In this document: positions 33,142 through 41,971 of the stretch, one piece after another
How positions within the stretch are numbered: position 1 is the first letter of the stretch
How the letters are laid out: the number at the start of each line of letters is the position of its first letter
NCBI RefSeq assembly: GCF_018613855.1
Contig: NZ_JAGGPK010000009.1
Coordinates: forward strand, 48,413 to 112,412
Source of the DNA: Arthrobacter sp. ISL-30
GTDB lineage: Bacteria > Actinomycetota > Actinomycetes > Actinomycetales > Micrococcaceae
DNA: 64,000 nt
Direction of reading: 5' to 3'
The notes under the pieces: generated by a model
Database searches by the model: none
The model's input: only the letters and a program-made list of their open reading frames with translations
What the model was told of the DNA's origin: nothing
Program-made: the position numbers and the translations under genes

Positions 33142-33639
33142 TCAGGTGCGGGCCGGCTCCGCCAGGATGGAGTCGATCTGGCCCGCGGCCTCCTTCATAC
33201 CTTCTTCCATACCCATCTCAAGCATCTGCTCGAACTGCTCTTCGGACTCGAAGGTGGACACAACCGTCATTCGGGTCCGGTCGCCAATGGGCTCAAGGGT
33301 GACGATGGCATGGGTGGCACCGAGGTCACCAGTCGGCTCGCCTTCCTCATCGGCGAAGCCATCATCGAACTCAAGGTGGTGGGGAGCGTCAATGGCAGTG
33401 AAGCGCCACCAGCCATTGCTCTTCTCACCGTCAGGCCCCGTCATGAAGTAGGTGGCCCGTCCGCCGGGCTTGAACTCGTGTTCCTTGAAGGTGGCGGGCC
33501 AGGTGGGCGGACCCCACCAGCGCTCGAGTTGGCGGGGATCCTCCCAAATCTGCCACACGCGCTCAACGTTTGCGTCGAACTCGAGGACGATGGTGAGGTT
33601 CAGCGCCTCAAGGTTCTTGACCGTGCTGACAACCGTCAT
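33142..33639 (-). CDS. SRPBCC / AHSA1-domain protein
   Basis: A 165-residue AHSA1-type protein: LTIVLEFDANVERVWQIWEDPRQLERWWGPPTWP, then FKPGGRATYFMTGPDGEKSNGWWRF. The family forms a hydrophobic cavity; the ligand is unknown. It lies 18 bp behind an ArsR gene and is surely co-transcribed. It is a longer relative of the gene at 235-711, not a copy. Confidence 0.9.
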   Translation of the reverse strand: MTVVSTVKNLEALNLTIVLEFDANVERVWQIWEDPRQLERWWGPPTWPATFKEHEFKPGGRATYFMTGPDGEKSNGWWRFTAIDAPHHLEFDDGFADEEGEPTGDLGATHAIVTLEPIGDRTRMTVVSTFESEEQFEQMLEMGMEEGMKEAAGQIDSILAEPART

Positions 33640-33657
33640 GGCAATACCTTTCCTACT

Positions 33658-33999
33658 TCAGTCAGAATTTTCTTCAGCCAGAATGTCGGCGATCCGATCG
33701 GCACGCTGCCGCCAGATCTCCTCGTACTCTTCGAGCAGACGCCGGGCTTTCTGGAGCCCTTCATGATTTCCCCGCACGATCTGCTCCCTTCCGCGCTTCT
33801 CCTTCGTGACGAGCAAGGCGCGTTCCAATACCGCCACGTGCTTCTGAACGGCGGCGAAACTCATGGCGTAGAGGGCCGCAAGACCCGATACCGAATACTC
33901 ACCGACGGTCACCCGATGGACAATGTCCCGGCGGGTGGCATCGGCGAGCGCCTGGAACAGGCGATCAAGCTCGGCATCGCTAAACTGATCTACAACCAT
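33658..33999 (-). CDS. ArsR-family transcriptional regulator
   Basis: A 113-residue winged-helix repressor: DRLFQALADATRRDIVHRVTVGEYSVSGLAALYAMSFAAVQKHVAVLERALLVT, then KRGREQIVRGNHEGL. It lacks the Cys clusters of metal sensors and belongs to the subgroup linked with AHSA1 genes. It is the first gene of the pair. Its upstream region contains ACCATTTGGTTGTAGGATAAT-like sequence where autoregulation may occur. Confidence 0.9.
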   Translation of the reverse strand: MVVDQFSDAELDRLFQALADATRRDIVHRVTVGEYSVSGLAALYAMSFAAVQKHVAVLERALLVTKEKRGREQIVRGNHEGLQKARRLLEEYEEIWRQRADRIADILAEENSD

Positions 34000-34363
34000 T
34001 TGGTTGTAGGATAATCCTGACGCCTAAACGAGTCAATGGGCGCTCGCGGCCTTTTTCCTGGACAACGTGATGCAGATCGCACCCTTTAAACGCAGCCCCT
34101 TCAGGGTTGTGATGAGACTCACTGGCCATAATGCGGCAATCCGCTTGTGGCTGCAGATTTGCGATGTGCAGTATGGAAAGGCAGGTTGGGAACGCGAGTT
34201 CCCAGCGATGCAACCCTGAAAACCCATCCTGGTGGACGCAATGAGGCCAAACCGGTGAGCTCGCCGAGCTGCCCAAGGCCTCAGGCGTTCATGGATTGCT
34301 CATACCGTGGCTCCGCATCGGTGCGAAGCTGCTCCACGAATTCATGAATGGAAGCACTGAACA
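34000..34363. other. Intergenic region, 364 bp, no gene seen
   Basis: Divergent space between the ArsR gene and a small hypothetical gene. The frames open here have no ribosome sites and no protein-like pattern. No RNA gene or strong hairpin was recognised. Confidence 0.5.
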
Positions 34364-34579
34364 ATGACGTTTGAAACTGCCGACTCCGTAACGCTGAAAC
34401 TATGGGACCGCTCCACCAGGGACCATACGCTAGAAGCGCTGGTGAACGACCTTTCAGCACGCCACAACACCTCCAAGAGCAGCATCGCGGTCACCTGCAG
34501 CGGACCCAACACCTTTACCGTCAGCCTGAATCCCGCGGCCCAGAAGGCTCCGACCTTCGAGGAAGCTACCCGGAACTAG
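34364..34579 (+). CDS. Small hypothetical protein (71 aa)
   Basis: A soluble protein (LKLWDRSTRDHTLEALVNDL, then NTSKSSIAVTCSGPNTFTVSLN) with one helix followed by beta-strand-like segments. I recognise no family. A terminator right after the stop (34591-34624) supports it being a real transcript end. The ribosome site (GGAAGC, about 12 bases upstream) is weak. Confidence 0.5.
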   Translation: MTFETADSVTLKLWDRSTRDHTLEALVNDLSARHNTSKSSIAVTCSGPNTFTVSLNPAAQKAPTFEEATRN

Positions 34580-34590
34580 AAACGGCAGGG

Positions 34591-34624
34591 GACGGCGGCG
34601 GGAGGCACTCCTCCCGCCGTCGTC
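34591..34624. terminator. Terminator hairpin
   Basis: GACGGCGGCGGGAGG pairs with CCTCCCGCCGTCGTC over a four-base loop, one mismatch. It separates the small gene from the convergent exporter operon. Confidence 0.8.
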
Positions 34625-34660
34625 CGTCGTTAAGCCTCGTCCCCAGTTAAGCCTCCGCAG

Positions 34661-36643
34661 CTAAGCCTCCGCCGCCGGCGCCGCAAACTGCGCCTCGTAC
34701 AGTGCCGCATACGCCCCGCCACCTGCCAGCAACTCTGCATGCGTCCCCTGCTCCACGATGCGGCCGGATTCCATCACCAGGATGAGGTCGGCGTCGCGGA
34801 TGGTGGAGAGCCGGTGCGCGATCACGAAGCTGGTCCGATCCGAGCGGAGGGCGCTCATTGCCTTCTGCACCAGCACCTCAGTCCGGGTATCCACGGAGCT
34901 CGTCGCCTCATCCAGGATCAGGACTGAAGGCCGGGACAGGAATGCCCTGGCGATGGTGAGCAGCTGTTTCTCCCCCGCGCTGACGTTCCCGCCTTCGTCG
35001 TCGAGCACTGTGTCGTAGCCCTCCGGGAGGGAACGCACGAACCGGTCCACATACGTGGCGCGCGCCGCCTCCTGGATTTCCTCCTCGGAAGCATCGGGCC
35101 GGCCGTAGGCGATGTTGTCCCGGATTGTCCCGCCGAACAGCCACGTATCCTGCAGGACCATGCCCATCCGCGAGCGCAGCTCCCGCCGCGTCATGGAGGC
35201 GACGTCAACGCCGTCGAGCGTTATCCGTCCCTTATCCAGCTCATAGAAGCGCATCATGAGGTTCACGAGCGTGGTCTTCCCGGCGCCGGTGGGACCCACA
35301 ATCGCCACGGTCTGGCCCGGCTCTGCGACGAGGCTCAAATCCGAAATGAGTGGCTTGTCCGGCGAGTAGCGGAAGGAAATGTCCTCGAACACCAGCCGCC
35401 CCCGCACCTCTTCGGGAGATTCGGCAGGCTCGGGCTCGGGGCTTTCCTCCTCGGTGTCCAGGAGTGCGAACACCCGCTCGGCGGAGGCGACTCCGGATTG
35501 CAGCATGTTGGCCATTGATCCCAGCTGGGCCAGCGGCATGGTGAACTGCCGCGAGTACTGGATGAAGGCCTGGACGTCGCCCAGCTGCATCGCCCCGGAG
35601 GCCACCTGCAGTCCGCCCACGACGGCGATCCCCACATAAACGAGGTTCCCGATGAACGTCATGGCGGGCATGATGAGGCCGCTGATGAACTGCGCCCCGA
35701 AACTCGCGTTGAAGAGCTCGGCGTTCTTCTCCCGGAAGCGCTGGCCCACTTCCTGCTGGCGTCCGAAGACCTTCACCAGGGCATGCCCCGTGTAGGTTTC
35801 CTCGATCTGGCCGTTCAGTTCGCCGGTGTGCTTCCACTGCGCAACGAAGAGTTTCTGCGAGCGCTTGGCGATCAGCACGGTAGTCACCAGCGTCAGCGGC
35901 ACAGTGACCAGGGTGATCAGGGCAAGCACGGGCGAGAGGAAGAACATCATGATGATGACGCCGATGACCGTCAGCAGTGAGGACACCACCTGGCTAATGG
36001 ACTGCTGCAGGCTCTGCGAGATGTTGTCCACGTCGTTCGTTACCCGGCTGAGCAGCTCACCGCGCTGGATGGAGTCGAAGTAGCGCAGCGGGAGGCGATG
36101 GATTTTCGCTTCGATCCGCTCGCGCAGCCGGTGTACGGTGCGCTGCACGACGGCGTTGAGCACGTACGCCTGCGCCCAGCCGAACGCTGAGGCCAGGACG
36201 TACAGCACCAGGACCCACAGCAGAACGGAGGACAGTGCGGCGAAGTCGATCCCCTGCCCTGGGGTCAGGTTCATCGCGCTGAGCATGTCCGCCCTGGCCG
36301 TCTCGCCGGACGCACGGAGCTGCTCGATCACGTCGGCCTTGCTCGCCCCGGCCGGGAGATCCTGGGATACGACGCCGGCGAAGATCAGGTTGGTGCCTTC
36401 GCCCAGGAGCCTTGGTCCGAGCACGTTCAGCGCCACGCTGGCGATGGCGAGCGCGACCACCAGCGTGAGCCACAGCCGCTCCGGGTGCAGGGTGCCCAGC
36501 AGCCTCCGGGCGGAAGCGCTGAAGTTCGTCGCCTTTTCGGCAGGAATGTTCATCCCGGCAAACGGCCCTCCGCGGCCGGGTCCCATTGGCGGCCTGGGCG
36601 GCCGGTTCATCGCTGTGGCGGTCCCTGGACCACTGCCGCTCAT
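34661..36643 (-). CDS. ABC exporter half-transporter (permease-ATPase fusion), consensus subunit
   Basis: A 660-residue type IV ABC exporter subunit with a Pro/Gly-rich N-terminal tail, a six-helix membrane domain (about 45-360) and a nucleotide-binding domain (about 410-650). Walker A is GPTGAGKTT, Walker B with the catalytic Glu is [12 protein letters not shown] and the switch His is in VIAHRLST. The signature motif is altered (NVSAGEKQ instead of LSGGQ). Its start overlaps the stop of the other subunit gene by four bases, so the two form a heterodimer of the multidrug/peptide exporter class. An insert of about 50 residues ([20 protein letters not shown]) lies in the first extracellular loop. 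Confidence 0.92.
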   Translation of the reverse strand: MSGSGPGTATAMNRPPRPPMGPGRGGPFAGMNIPAEKATNFSASARRLLGTLHPERLWLTLVVALAIASVALNVLGPRLLGEGTNLIFAGVVSQDLPAGASKADVIEQLRASGETARADMLSAMNLTPGQGIDFAALSSVLLWVLVLYVLASAFGWAQAYVLNAVVQRTVHRLRERIEAKIHRLPLRYFDSIQRGELLSRVTNDVDNISQSLQQSISQVVSSLLTVIGVIIMMFFLSPVLALITLVTVPLTLVTTVLIAKRSQKLFVAQWKHTGELNGQIEETYTGHALVKVFGRQQEVGQRFREKNAELFNASFGAQFISGLIMPAMTFIGNLVYVGIAVVGGLQVASGAMQLGDVQAFIQYSRQFTMPLAQLGSMANMLQSGVASAERVFALLDTEEESPEPEPAESPEEVRGRLVFEDISFRYSPDKPLISDLSLVAEPGQTVAIVGPTGAGKTTLVNLMMRFYELDKGRITLDGVDVASMTRRELRSRMGMVLQDTWLFGGTIRDNIAYGRPDASEEEIQEAARATYVDRFVRSLPEGYDTVLDDEGGNVSAGEKQLLTIARAFLSRPSVLILDEATSSVDTRTEVLVQKAMSALRSDRTSFVIAHRLSTIRDADLILVMESGRIVEQGTHAELLAGGGAYAALYEAQFAAPAAEA

Positions 36644-38388
36644 ACCGCCTCCTCCGCCGCCAGTTGCGATGACACGATCTCCTGGTACGTCTCGGAGGAC
36701 TCCAGCAGCTCGTCGTGCGTGCCGCTGGCTGCGATGCGTCCGTCCTCAAGCACCAGGATCTGGTCGGCGTCGGCGATGCTGGACACCCGCTGGGCGATGA
36801 TGATGAGGGTAGCGCCGGCGGTGTCGCGCTTGAGGGCGCGACGCAGCCGGGCATCGGTTGCCGTGTCCAGGGAGGAGAAGGAATCGTCGAAGATATAGAG
36901 CTCGGGCCGTTTCACCAGGGCCCGGGCGATGGCCAGCCGCTGCCGTTGGCCGCCCGAGACGTTGGTCCCGCCCTGCGAAATGGGCGCATCCAGTCCGCCC
37001 TCCATTTCCTCCACGAAGTCCCGCGCCTGCGCCGTGGCCAGGGCCCGCCACAGCTCTCCCTCCGTGGCGTCCGGCTTTCCGTAGAGCAGGTTGCTGCGCA
37101 CTGTCCCGGAAAACAGGTAGGGCTTCTGCGGGACCAGCCCGATGTGCCCCCACAGCAGGTCCGGGTGGAGTTCCCTGACGTCGACGTCGTCGATCCTCAC
37201 CGAGCCGGTTGTGGCGTCGAAGAGCCTTGGCAGAAGGTTCACCAGGGTCGTCTTGCCTGAGCCCGTGCTGCCGACGATCGCCGTCGTTTGCCCCGGCCTC
37301 GCCGTGAAGCTGATGCCGCTCAGGACGGGCTGCTCCGCACCCGGGTAGGCGAATCCGACGTCGCGCAATTCCAGTTCACCCCGCCTGCCGTTCGCCCTGC
37401 CGGTGGCCCGCATGACAGCATGCGACGGCGGCCGCACGCTGGATTCAGTCTCCAGGACCTCGCCGATCCGGTCGGCGGACACGGAAGCGCGCGGGATCAT
37501 CACAGCCATGAACGTGGCCATCATGACCGCCATCAGGATCTGCATGAGGTAGCTGAGGAAGGCGATCAGCGTGCCCACCTGCATGGAGCCGTCCTGGATG
37601 CGGAAGGCGCCGAACCAGATGACGGCCACGCTGGAGCCGTTGAGCACCAGCATGACCACCGGGAACATGAGCGCCATGAGGCGTCCGGCGCGCAGCGCGG
37701 TGTCCGTGACGTCGTCGTTCGCCGTCCTGAATCTAGCCGTTTCCAGATCCTCGCGGACGAACGCCCGAACGACGCGGATGCCGGTGAGCTGTTCGCGCAG
37801 CACCCGGTTGACGGCGTCAATGCGGGTCTGCATCAGGCGGAACAGGGGCACCATCCGGGTGACGATCAGCCCGACGCCGACCAGCAGCACGGGGACGCAG
37901 ACCGCAATCAGCCAGGACAGCTGGACGTCCTGCTGGATGGCCATGACCACGCCGCCGATGCTGAGCATGGGGGCGGCGACCATCATGGTGCAGCCCATCA
38001 GGACCAGTTGCTGGACCTGCTGGACGTCATTCGTGGAGCGGGTGATCAGCGACGGCGCGCCGAAGCGCGTGACTTCCTGCTCCGAGAACTCGCCCACATG
38101 CGTGAAGATCGCTTCGCGCAGGTCCCGGCCTGTACCCATGGCCGCCTTCGCGCCGAAATACACGGCTGTGACCGCGCAGGCGATTTGCACCAGCGTGATG
38201 ATCAGCATGATGCTGCCGAGGCCCAGGATATAGCCGGTGTCGCCCTTCGCCACGCCTTCGTCGATGATGTCGGCGTTGAGGGTTGGCAGGTAGAGCGAAG
38301 CGATGGACTGTGCCAGCTGGAAAATCACGACGGCGACCAGCAGCCGCCGGTGCGGACGCAAGTATTGGACGAGCAGCTTCCAAAGCAT
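36640..38388 (-). CDS. ABC exporter half-transporter (permease-ATPase fusion), degenerate-site subunit
   Basis: A 582-residue partner with membrane domain (about 1-320) and ATPase domain. Walker A is GSTGSGKTT and the signature is canonical (NVSGGQRQR). Walker B is [12 protein letters not shown], where Asp replaces the catalytic Glu, and the switch position is IIAQRVSS with Gln instead of His. This asymmetry is the mark of heterodimeric exporters with one non-hydrolysing site, as in TM287/288. The ATG at 38388 has GGGAG upstream and is preferred to the GTG at 38400. Substrate unknown. Confidence 0.92.
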   Translation of the reverse strand: MLWKLLVQYLRPHRRLLVAVVIFQLAQSIASLYLPTLNADIIDEGVAKGDTGYILGLGSIMLIITLVQIACAVTAVYFGAKAAMGTGRDLREAIFTHVGEFSEQEVTRFGAPSLITRSTNDVQQVQQLVLMGCTMMVAAPMLSIGGVVMAIQQDVQLSWLIAVCVPVLLVGVGLIVTRMVPLFRLMQTRIDAVNRVLREQLTGIRVVRAFVREDLETARFRTANDDVTDTALRAGRLMALMFPVVMLVLNGSSVAVIWFGAFRIQDGSMQVGTLIAFLSYLMQILMAVMMATFMAVMIPRASVSADRIGEVLETESSVRPPSHAVMRATGRANGRRGELELRDVGFAYPGAEQPVLSGISFTARPGQTTAIVGSTGSGKTTLVNLLPRLFDATTGSVRIDDVDVRELHPDLLWGHIGLVPQKPYLFSGTVRSNLLYGKPDATEGELWRALATAQARDFVEEMEGGLDAPISQGGTNVSGGQRQRLAIARALVKRPELYIFDDSFSSLDTATDARLRRALKRDTAGATLIIIAQRVSSIADADQILVLEDGRIAASGTHDELLESSETYQEIVSSQLAAEEAV

Positions 38389-38528
38389 GAGGACTCCCAC
38401 TCGGGCGAAGATCCGAAGGCCAGTTTACGACCCGTTGCTGGAGGCAACTAGGGGAGATTCCCTGTCAAGTGGACGTGCCCGCCCGTGCCGAGGTGTGAGA
38501 TCTGCTACCCAGACGCAGGCATACGTGC

Positions 38529-38765
38529 TTGAATTTTGACGTGATTGTCGATGGCAGCATGCTCCGGAATGCCTGGGAGTTGTTCTCTGCGCTGCCAGCT
38601 CCCTCCCGCTTGCGGATCCTAAGTGTTCTGTCCGGCGGGCCGTCGAGGGTGAGCAACCTGGTGGCATTCACCGGATTGTCCCGGCCGTTGATCCTCACCC
38701 ACCACGTTATCTGCGATGCGATATCCCACACGCAGGAGGAGCCCAAGCCCGCGGCTCCTGCCTGA
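38529..38765 (+). pseudogene. Truncated ArsR-family regulator
   Basis: The sequence LRNAWELFSALPAPSRLRILSVLSGGPSRVSNLVAFTGLSRPLILTHHV follows the first helices of an ArsR protein of the zinc-sensing type. It breaks off inside the recognition helix and ends in unrelated residues (ISHTQEEPKPAAPA). The beta-wing and dimer helix are absent. Starts at the TTG 38529 or ATG 38559 are possible. It is followed after 21 bp by a His-rich metal protein, as intact zinc regulators are elsewhere. It is most likely a remnant. Confidence 0.6.
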
Positions 38766-38786
38766 TCAGCCCCTCAGGGAGACGAA

Positions 38787-39089
38787 ATGACCACCCACGA
38801 AATTCATGCCGAGCACAGCCTCTCAGAGCACCAACACGGCGGTCCCGACTGTACCCATGACACAGTCCAGCACGGCGACCACCTGGACTACCTCCATGAT
38901 GGCCACCGCCACGCCGAGCATGACGGCCACTACGACGAACATGACGACCCCGCTGAGCACACCCTGCTGGAGCACCAACACGGCGGTCCCGACTGCACGC
39001 ATGAGACAGTCCAGCACGGCGATCACCTGGACTACCTGCACGATGGGCATCGCCACGCCGCGCACCAAGGCCACTACGACGAACATTGA
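38787..39089 (+). CDS. His-rich metal-binding protein with internal duplication
   Basis: A 100-residue acidic, His-rich protein with two near-identical halves of about 44 residues. Each half reads EHQHGGPDCTH(D/E)TVQHGDHLDYLHDGHRH followed by HxGHYDEH. About a quarter of the residues are His and each half has one Cys, so it should bind zinc, nickel or copper. Single-copy relatives accompany zinc regulators and zinc importers in actinobacteria. GGGAGACGAA precedes the ATG. The metal is not shown. Confidence 0.82.
   Translation: MTTHEIHAEHSLSEHQHGGPDCTHDTVQHGDHLDYLHDGHRHAEHDGHYDEHDDPAEHTLLEHQHGGPDCTHETVQHGDHLDYLHDGHRHAAHQGHYDEH
38816..39086 (+). repeat. Tandem duplication inside the His-rich gene
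   Basis: Two DNA copies (about 38816-38943 and 38968-39086) share nearly every base, including synonymous positions such as GAGCACCAACACGGCGGTCC. This indicates a recent in-frame duplication rather than ancient repeat evolution. Confidence 0.85.
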
Positions 39090-39097
39090 GGCACGGC

Positions 39098-39152
39098 GAG
39101 GAAGTGGGATCTCGGCGTATTGGCGTGATGAAAGGCCGAGATCTCACTCCTC
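39098..39152. terminator. Convergent terminator
   Basis: GTGGGATCTCGGC and GCCGAGATCTCAC form a 13-bp stem (one G-T pair), extended by GAGGA/TCCTC. It divides the His-rich gene from the HutF-like gene. Confidence 0.75.
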
Positions 39153-39169
39153 GACGCCAGGGTCCGACC

Positions 39170-40516
39170 CTAGGAAAACTCTTTCAGTGCGTTCGTGAGA
39201 AGGCTGCCCGGCGCCCCAAGGCGCCGGTGGACGCCGTCGGACGCCACTAGTTCACCTGCAATGACGACGGCGGTCACGTCGCTTGCCGTCGCGCTGAACG
39301 CGAACTGCTGGGGCAGGGACCCGGCCGTGCGGGCGGAATCCGGGGCGACGGCCATGAGGTCGCAGACCGCCCCCGGACGGAGGGCCCCCGGCGGGATCGG
39401 TGTCCCCATGGCAGCGGTGGCGCCGGTTGTCGCAGCGGCCAGCAGTTCCAGCGGGGAGAATCTTCCCCGCTGGCCGGACCCCAGCCGCTCGCCATGTTCC
39501 AAAGTGCGCATCTCGATCCAGGGATCGATCACGGCGTGCTGGTCCGTGCCCAGCGCAATGGTCGCACCGGCGTCGGACAATGCCCGGGCCGGGCCAATCC
39601 CGTCGGCGAGGTCCGCCTCAGTGCTCGGGCACATCACCACCGTCGACTCCGCCTCCCCCAGCAGCCGAATGTCGTCGGGCGTGAGGTGCGTGGCATGGAC
39701 CGCAGAAAGGCGCCGGGTCAGCAAGCCGTGCCGCTCCAGCAGCGCGGCCGGAGTGACGCCGTACACCTGAAGGCAGGCCTCGTTTTCGGCAGGCTGCTCG
39801 CTCAGATGGATATGAAGGGGAATGTCCGTGGGCAACTGTTCGGCGACGGTTTTGAGATCCGGTTCGGGAACGCCTCGGACGGAATGCAACGCTGCTCCCA
39901 CACTGATCAACTCCGGGGGAAAAGCCCGGGCTATCTCGGCCCGAAGCGAGCTCAGCCTGTCCAGCCAGGCCTGCGCGTCGGCGTCGCCGAACCTCGCCTG
40001 TTCCGGGCTGAGGGGCGCCCCGATGCCGCCAGCCAGGTACAGGGTGTCGAGGAGGGTCAGCCTGATGCCGGCGGACATTGCCGCACGGGCGAGCGCCAGT
40101 TCCATCGCATGCGGTTCCGGATAAGGCGTGCCGTCCAGCTGGTGGTGGACATAGTGGAATTCGGCCACGCTGCTGAAGCCGGCCACCACCATTTCCGCAA
40201 AGACCGCGGTGGCCAGCTTTTCGTATTTTTCCGGCGTCAGTTCGCCGGCGCTCCGATACATCTGCTCCCGCCACACCCAGAAGTCGCCGCGCCCGTCGTG
40301 GGTGCGGCCGCGCAGGATCCGGTGGAAGGCATGGGAGTGGGCGTTGGCGGCTGCGGGGAAAACAACACCATTCAGCATCTCGTCGCCCGGTTCGGGACTG
40401 ACGCCGGAAGAAACGCCGACAATCCGTCCTTCCTGAAGGGCCAGCCTCACTCCGCTGGCGACCGTGGGAATGCCGTCGGCCTCTACCCATGCTGCCTCGC
40501 ACCAGATGCCGCTCAC
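39170..40516 (-). CDS. hutF: Formimidoylglutamate deiminase-like amidohydrolase (HutF family)
   Basis: A 448-residue Zn-dependent amidohydrolase of the HutF group, which converts N-formimidoyl-glutamate to N-formyl-glutamate and ammonia. Metal ligands are His60 and His62 in NAHSHAFHR, His in HIHLSEQ, His in AVHATHL and Asp in ALGTDQH; STEADLADGI is a HutF block. The GTG start overlaps the stop of the upstream M20 hydrolase by four bases. In Streptomyces-type hut loci a hutI gene usually accompanies this pair; here none does. Given the MIO-less lyase across the divergent promoter, the true substrate may be a thio- or oxo-imidazolidine intermediate rather than formimidoylglutamate. Fold confidence is high, substrate uncertain. 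Confidence 0.88.
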   Translation of the reverse strand: MSGIWCEAAWVEADGIPTVASGVRLALQEGRIVGVSSGVSPEPGDEMLNGVVFPAAANAHSHAFHRILRGRTHDGRGDFWVWREQMYRSAGELTPEKYEKLATAVFAEMVVAGFSSVAEFHYVHHQLDGTPYPEPHAMELALARAAMSAGIRLTLLDTLYLAGGIGAPLSPEQARFGDADAQAWLDRLSSLRAEIARAFPPELISVGAALHSVRGVPEPDLKTVAEQLPTDIPLHIHLSEQPAENEACLQVYGVTPAALLERHGLLTRRLSAVHATHLTPDDIRLLGEAESTVVMCPSTEADLADGIGPARALSDAGATIALGTDQHAVIDPWIEMRTLEHGERLGSGQRGRFSPLELLAAATTGATAAMGTPIPPGALRPGAVCDLMAVAPDSARTAGSLPQQFAFSATASDVTAVVIAGELVASDGVHRRLGAPGSLLTNALKEFS

Positions 40517-41712
40517 AGCAGGCCCTCCAGGACGTCAGCGAGGGCAACGGCACCGGCGTCGGCGTCCTCATCGGCCACATACTCTTCGGGAGAATGCGAG
40601 ATTCCGCTCGGATTGCGGACGAACAGCATGGCGGAAGGCACGTAGCCTGCCAGGACTCCGGCATCGTGGCCGGCACCGGTGGCCAGCACGGGCGCGCCCG
40701 GCAGGATCCCGCTGATCCGTCGACTCAGGTCGGGATCAAAATGCACGGTGTCGCTGTAAGACTCCTCTGTCAGGGACACCGAGCATCCTTCCCTCGTCGC
40801 GATCTCCCGGGCGGCCGCATAGATTGCCTCGATCAGCCGGGCTGTTACGGCGTCGTCGGGGTGGCGGGCATCAAGCCAGAGGTCTACGCGGGAAGCAATG
40901 ACATTGGTGCCGCCGGGGACGGGGATCAGGCGGCCCACGGTGGCGCGTGCGTCCGGCTCCCGAGCGGCGGCGTCGCGAACGGCCACAATAATCTGGGCGG
41001 CAGCAACCATAGGGTCAGCACGGTCAGCCATGAGTGTGGTTCCTGCGTGGTTGCCCTGACCGTGGATGCTCAGCTTCCATCGGCCGTGACCCAGGATGGA
41101 ACTGCCCACCGCGATGGCCGGGCCGTCCGCCCCGAGCCCCTTTCCTTGCTCCACATGCAATTCCACGAACTCCCCGATCCGCGCCAGCGCCTCCTGGTCC
41201 GGGCCGACATGGCGGGGGTCGAGGCCGTTGGAGCGGGCCACGTCGGCAAAGGTGTTGCCGTCGGCGTCGTGCAGGTTCAATGCCTTATTGACCTCAATGG
41301 CGCCGGTGAGGAGCCGTGATCCCAGGCAGGCCACACCGAAACGGGAACCTTCCTCCTCGGGAAATACGGTGATTGCCAGGGAACGCCCGGGAACAGTCCC
41401 GCGGGCCTTAAGGAGGTCGACGGCGGCCAGTGCGGAAGCGACGCCAAGGGGACCATCGAAAGCCCCTCCCCCAGGGACGGAATCGAGATGGCTTCCCGTG
41501 ACCAGCGCGCCGTCCTGGGGCTTTCCCCACCAGGCCCAGATGATCCCGTTGCGGTCGGTTTCGACGTCGAGGCCCCGCTGACGTGCCTGGTCAATGAACC
41601 AACTCCTCAGGTCCAGTTCAGCGGTGGAGTAGACGGGACGGGAATAGCCTCCGCGAACGACGTCGCTGCCGACGTCCTGGATTGAGTGAAGCAGCTGGGT
41701 GACGGTTTCCAC
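40513..41712 (-). CDS. M20-family allantoate/N-carbamoyl-amino acid amidohydrolase-like protein
   Basis: A 399-residue binuclear-metal hydrolase of the AAH/UAH/L-carbamoylase subgroup. Metal ligands are visible in GSHLDSVPGGGAFDGPLGV, FPEEEGSRFG and ELHVEQG; GNHAGTTLMADRADP is the dimer-domain motif and GISHSPEEY carries the last His. Known members hydrolyse carbamoyl groups (allantoate, N-carbamoyl-L-amino acids). In actinobacterial hut clusters a relative probably replaces HutG. Here N-carbamoyl-glutamate is an equally good candidate substrate. The GTG at 41712 has GGAGG five bases upstream; longer in-frame starts enter the operator region. Confidence 0.88.
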   Translation of the reverse strand: METVTQLLHSIQDVGSDVVRGGYSRPVYSTAELDLRSWFIDQARQRGLDVETDRNGIIWAWWGKPQDGALVTGSHLDSVPGGGAFDGPLGVASALAAVDLLKARGTVPGRSLAITVFPEEEGSRFGVACLGSRLLTGAIEVNKALNLHDADGNTFADVARSNGLDPRHVGPDQEALARIGEFVELHVEQGKGLGADGPAIAVGSSILGHGRWKLSIHGQGNHAGTTLMADRADPMVAAAQIIVAVRDAAAREPDARATVGRLIPVPGGTNVIASRVDLWLDARHPDDAVTARLIEAIYAAAREIATREGCSVSLTEESYSDTVHFDPDLSRRISGILPGAPVLATGAGHDAGVLAGYVPSAMLFVRNPSGISHSPEEYVADEDADAGAVALADVLEGLL

Positions 41713-41737
41713 ATGGACCTCCGATTGATGACGACTG

Positions 41738-41754
41738 CCACCAAGTAAAAACCA
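41738..41754. promoter_or_regulatory. Candidate IclR operator, left copy
   Basis: CCACCAAGTAAAAACCA is the inverted counterpart of 41914-41930 with one mismatch. It lies 26 bp upstream of the M20 gene start, where a bound regulator would control the minus-strand unit. Confidence 0.65.
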
Positions 41755-41913
41755 CATTTCATTGCATGACAAGGCTCCCCAAGCTCCCCAAGACACAGTT
41801 AACACGGTGGAAACCGAGGTAGAAACAGCCAGTTTTCATGACATGCTCCCCTGTTACCGATCAGCTAAGAATGTGCGTCATCTTCCATCCCGCCCTTGCC
41901 ATAGGTTGAAAGT

Positions 41914-41930
41914 TGGTTTTTACTTAGTGG
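41914..41930. promoter_or_regulatory. Candidate IclR operator, right copy
   Basis: TGGTTTTTACTTAGTGG is the reverse complement of the left copy except for one base. It precedes the proposed IclR start by 41 bp and would control the plus-strand operon. Confidence 0.65.
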
Positions 41931-41971
41931 CAAGAGATAGTGATTCGGACCACTTGAAAGCAGGTCGGAAA

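Noticed and set aside
33980..34276. A 98-codon minus-strand frame upstream of the ArsR gene
   Set aside because: No ribosome site, odd composition rich in His/Ser/Cys, and it overlaps the ArsR start and promoter.
39170..40516. Naming the locus simply as a histidine-degradation operon
   Set aside because: hutI and hutG are absent and the lyase lacks the MIO triad, so the plain label would hide the main oddity; gene names are kept only for the family.
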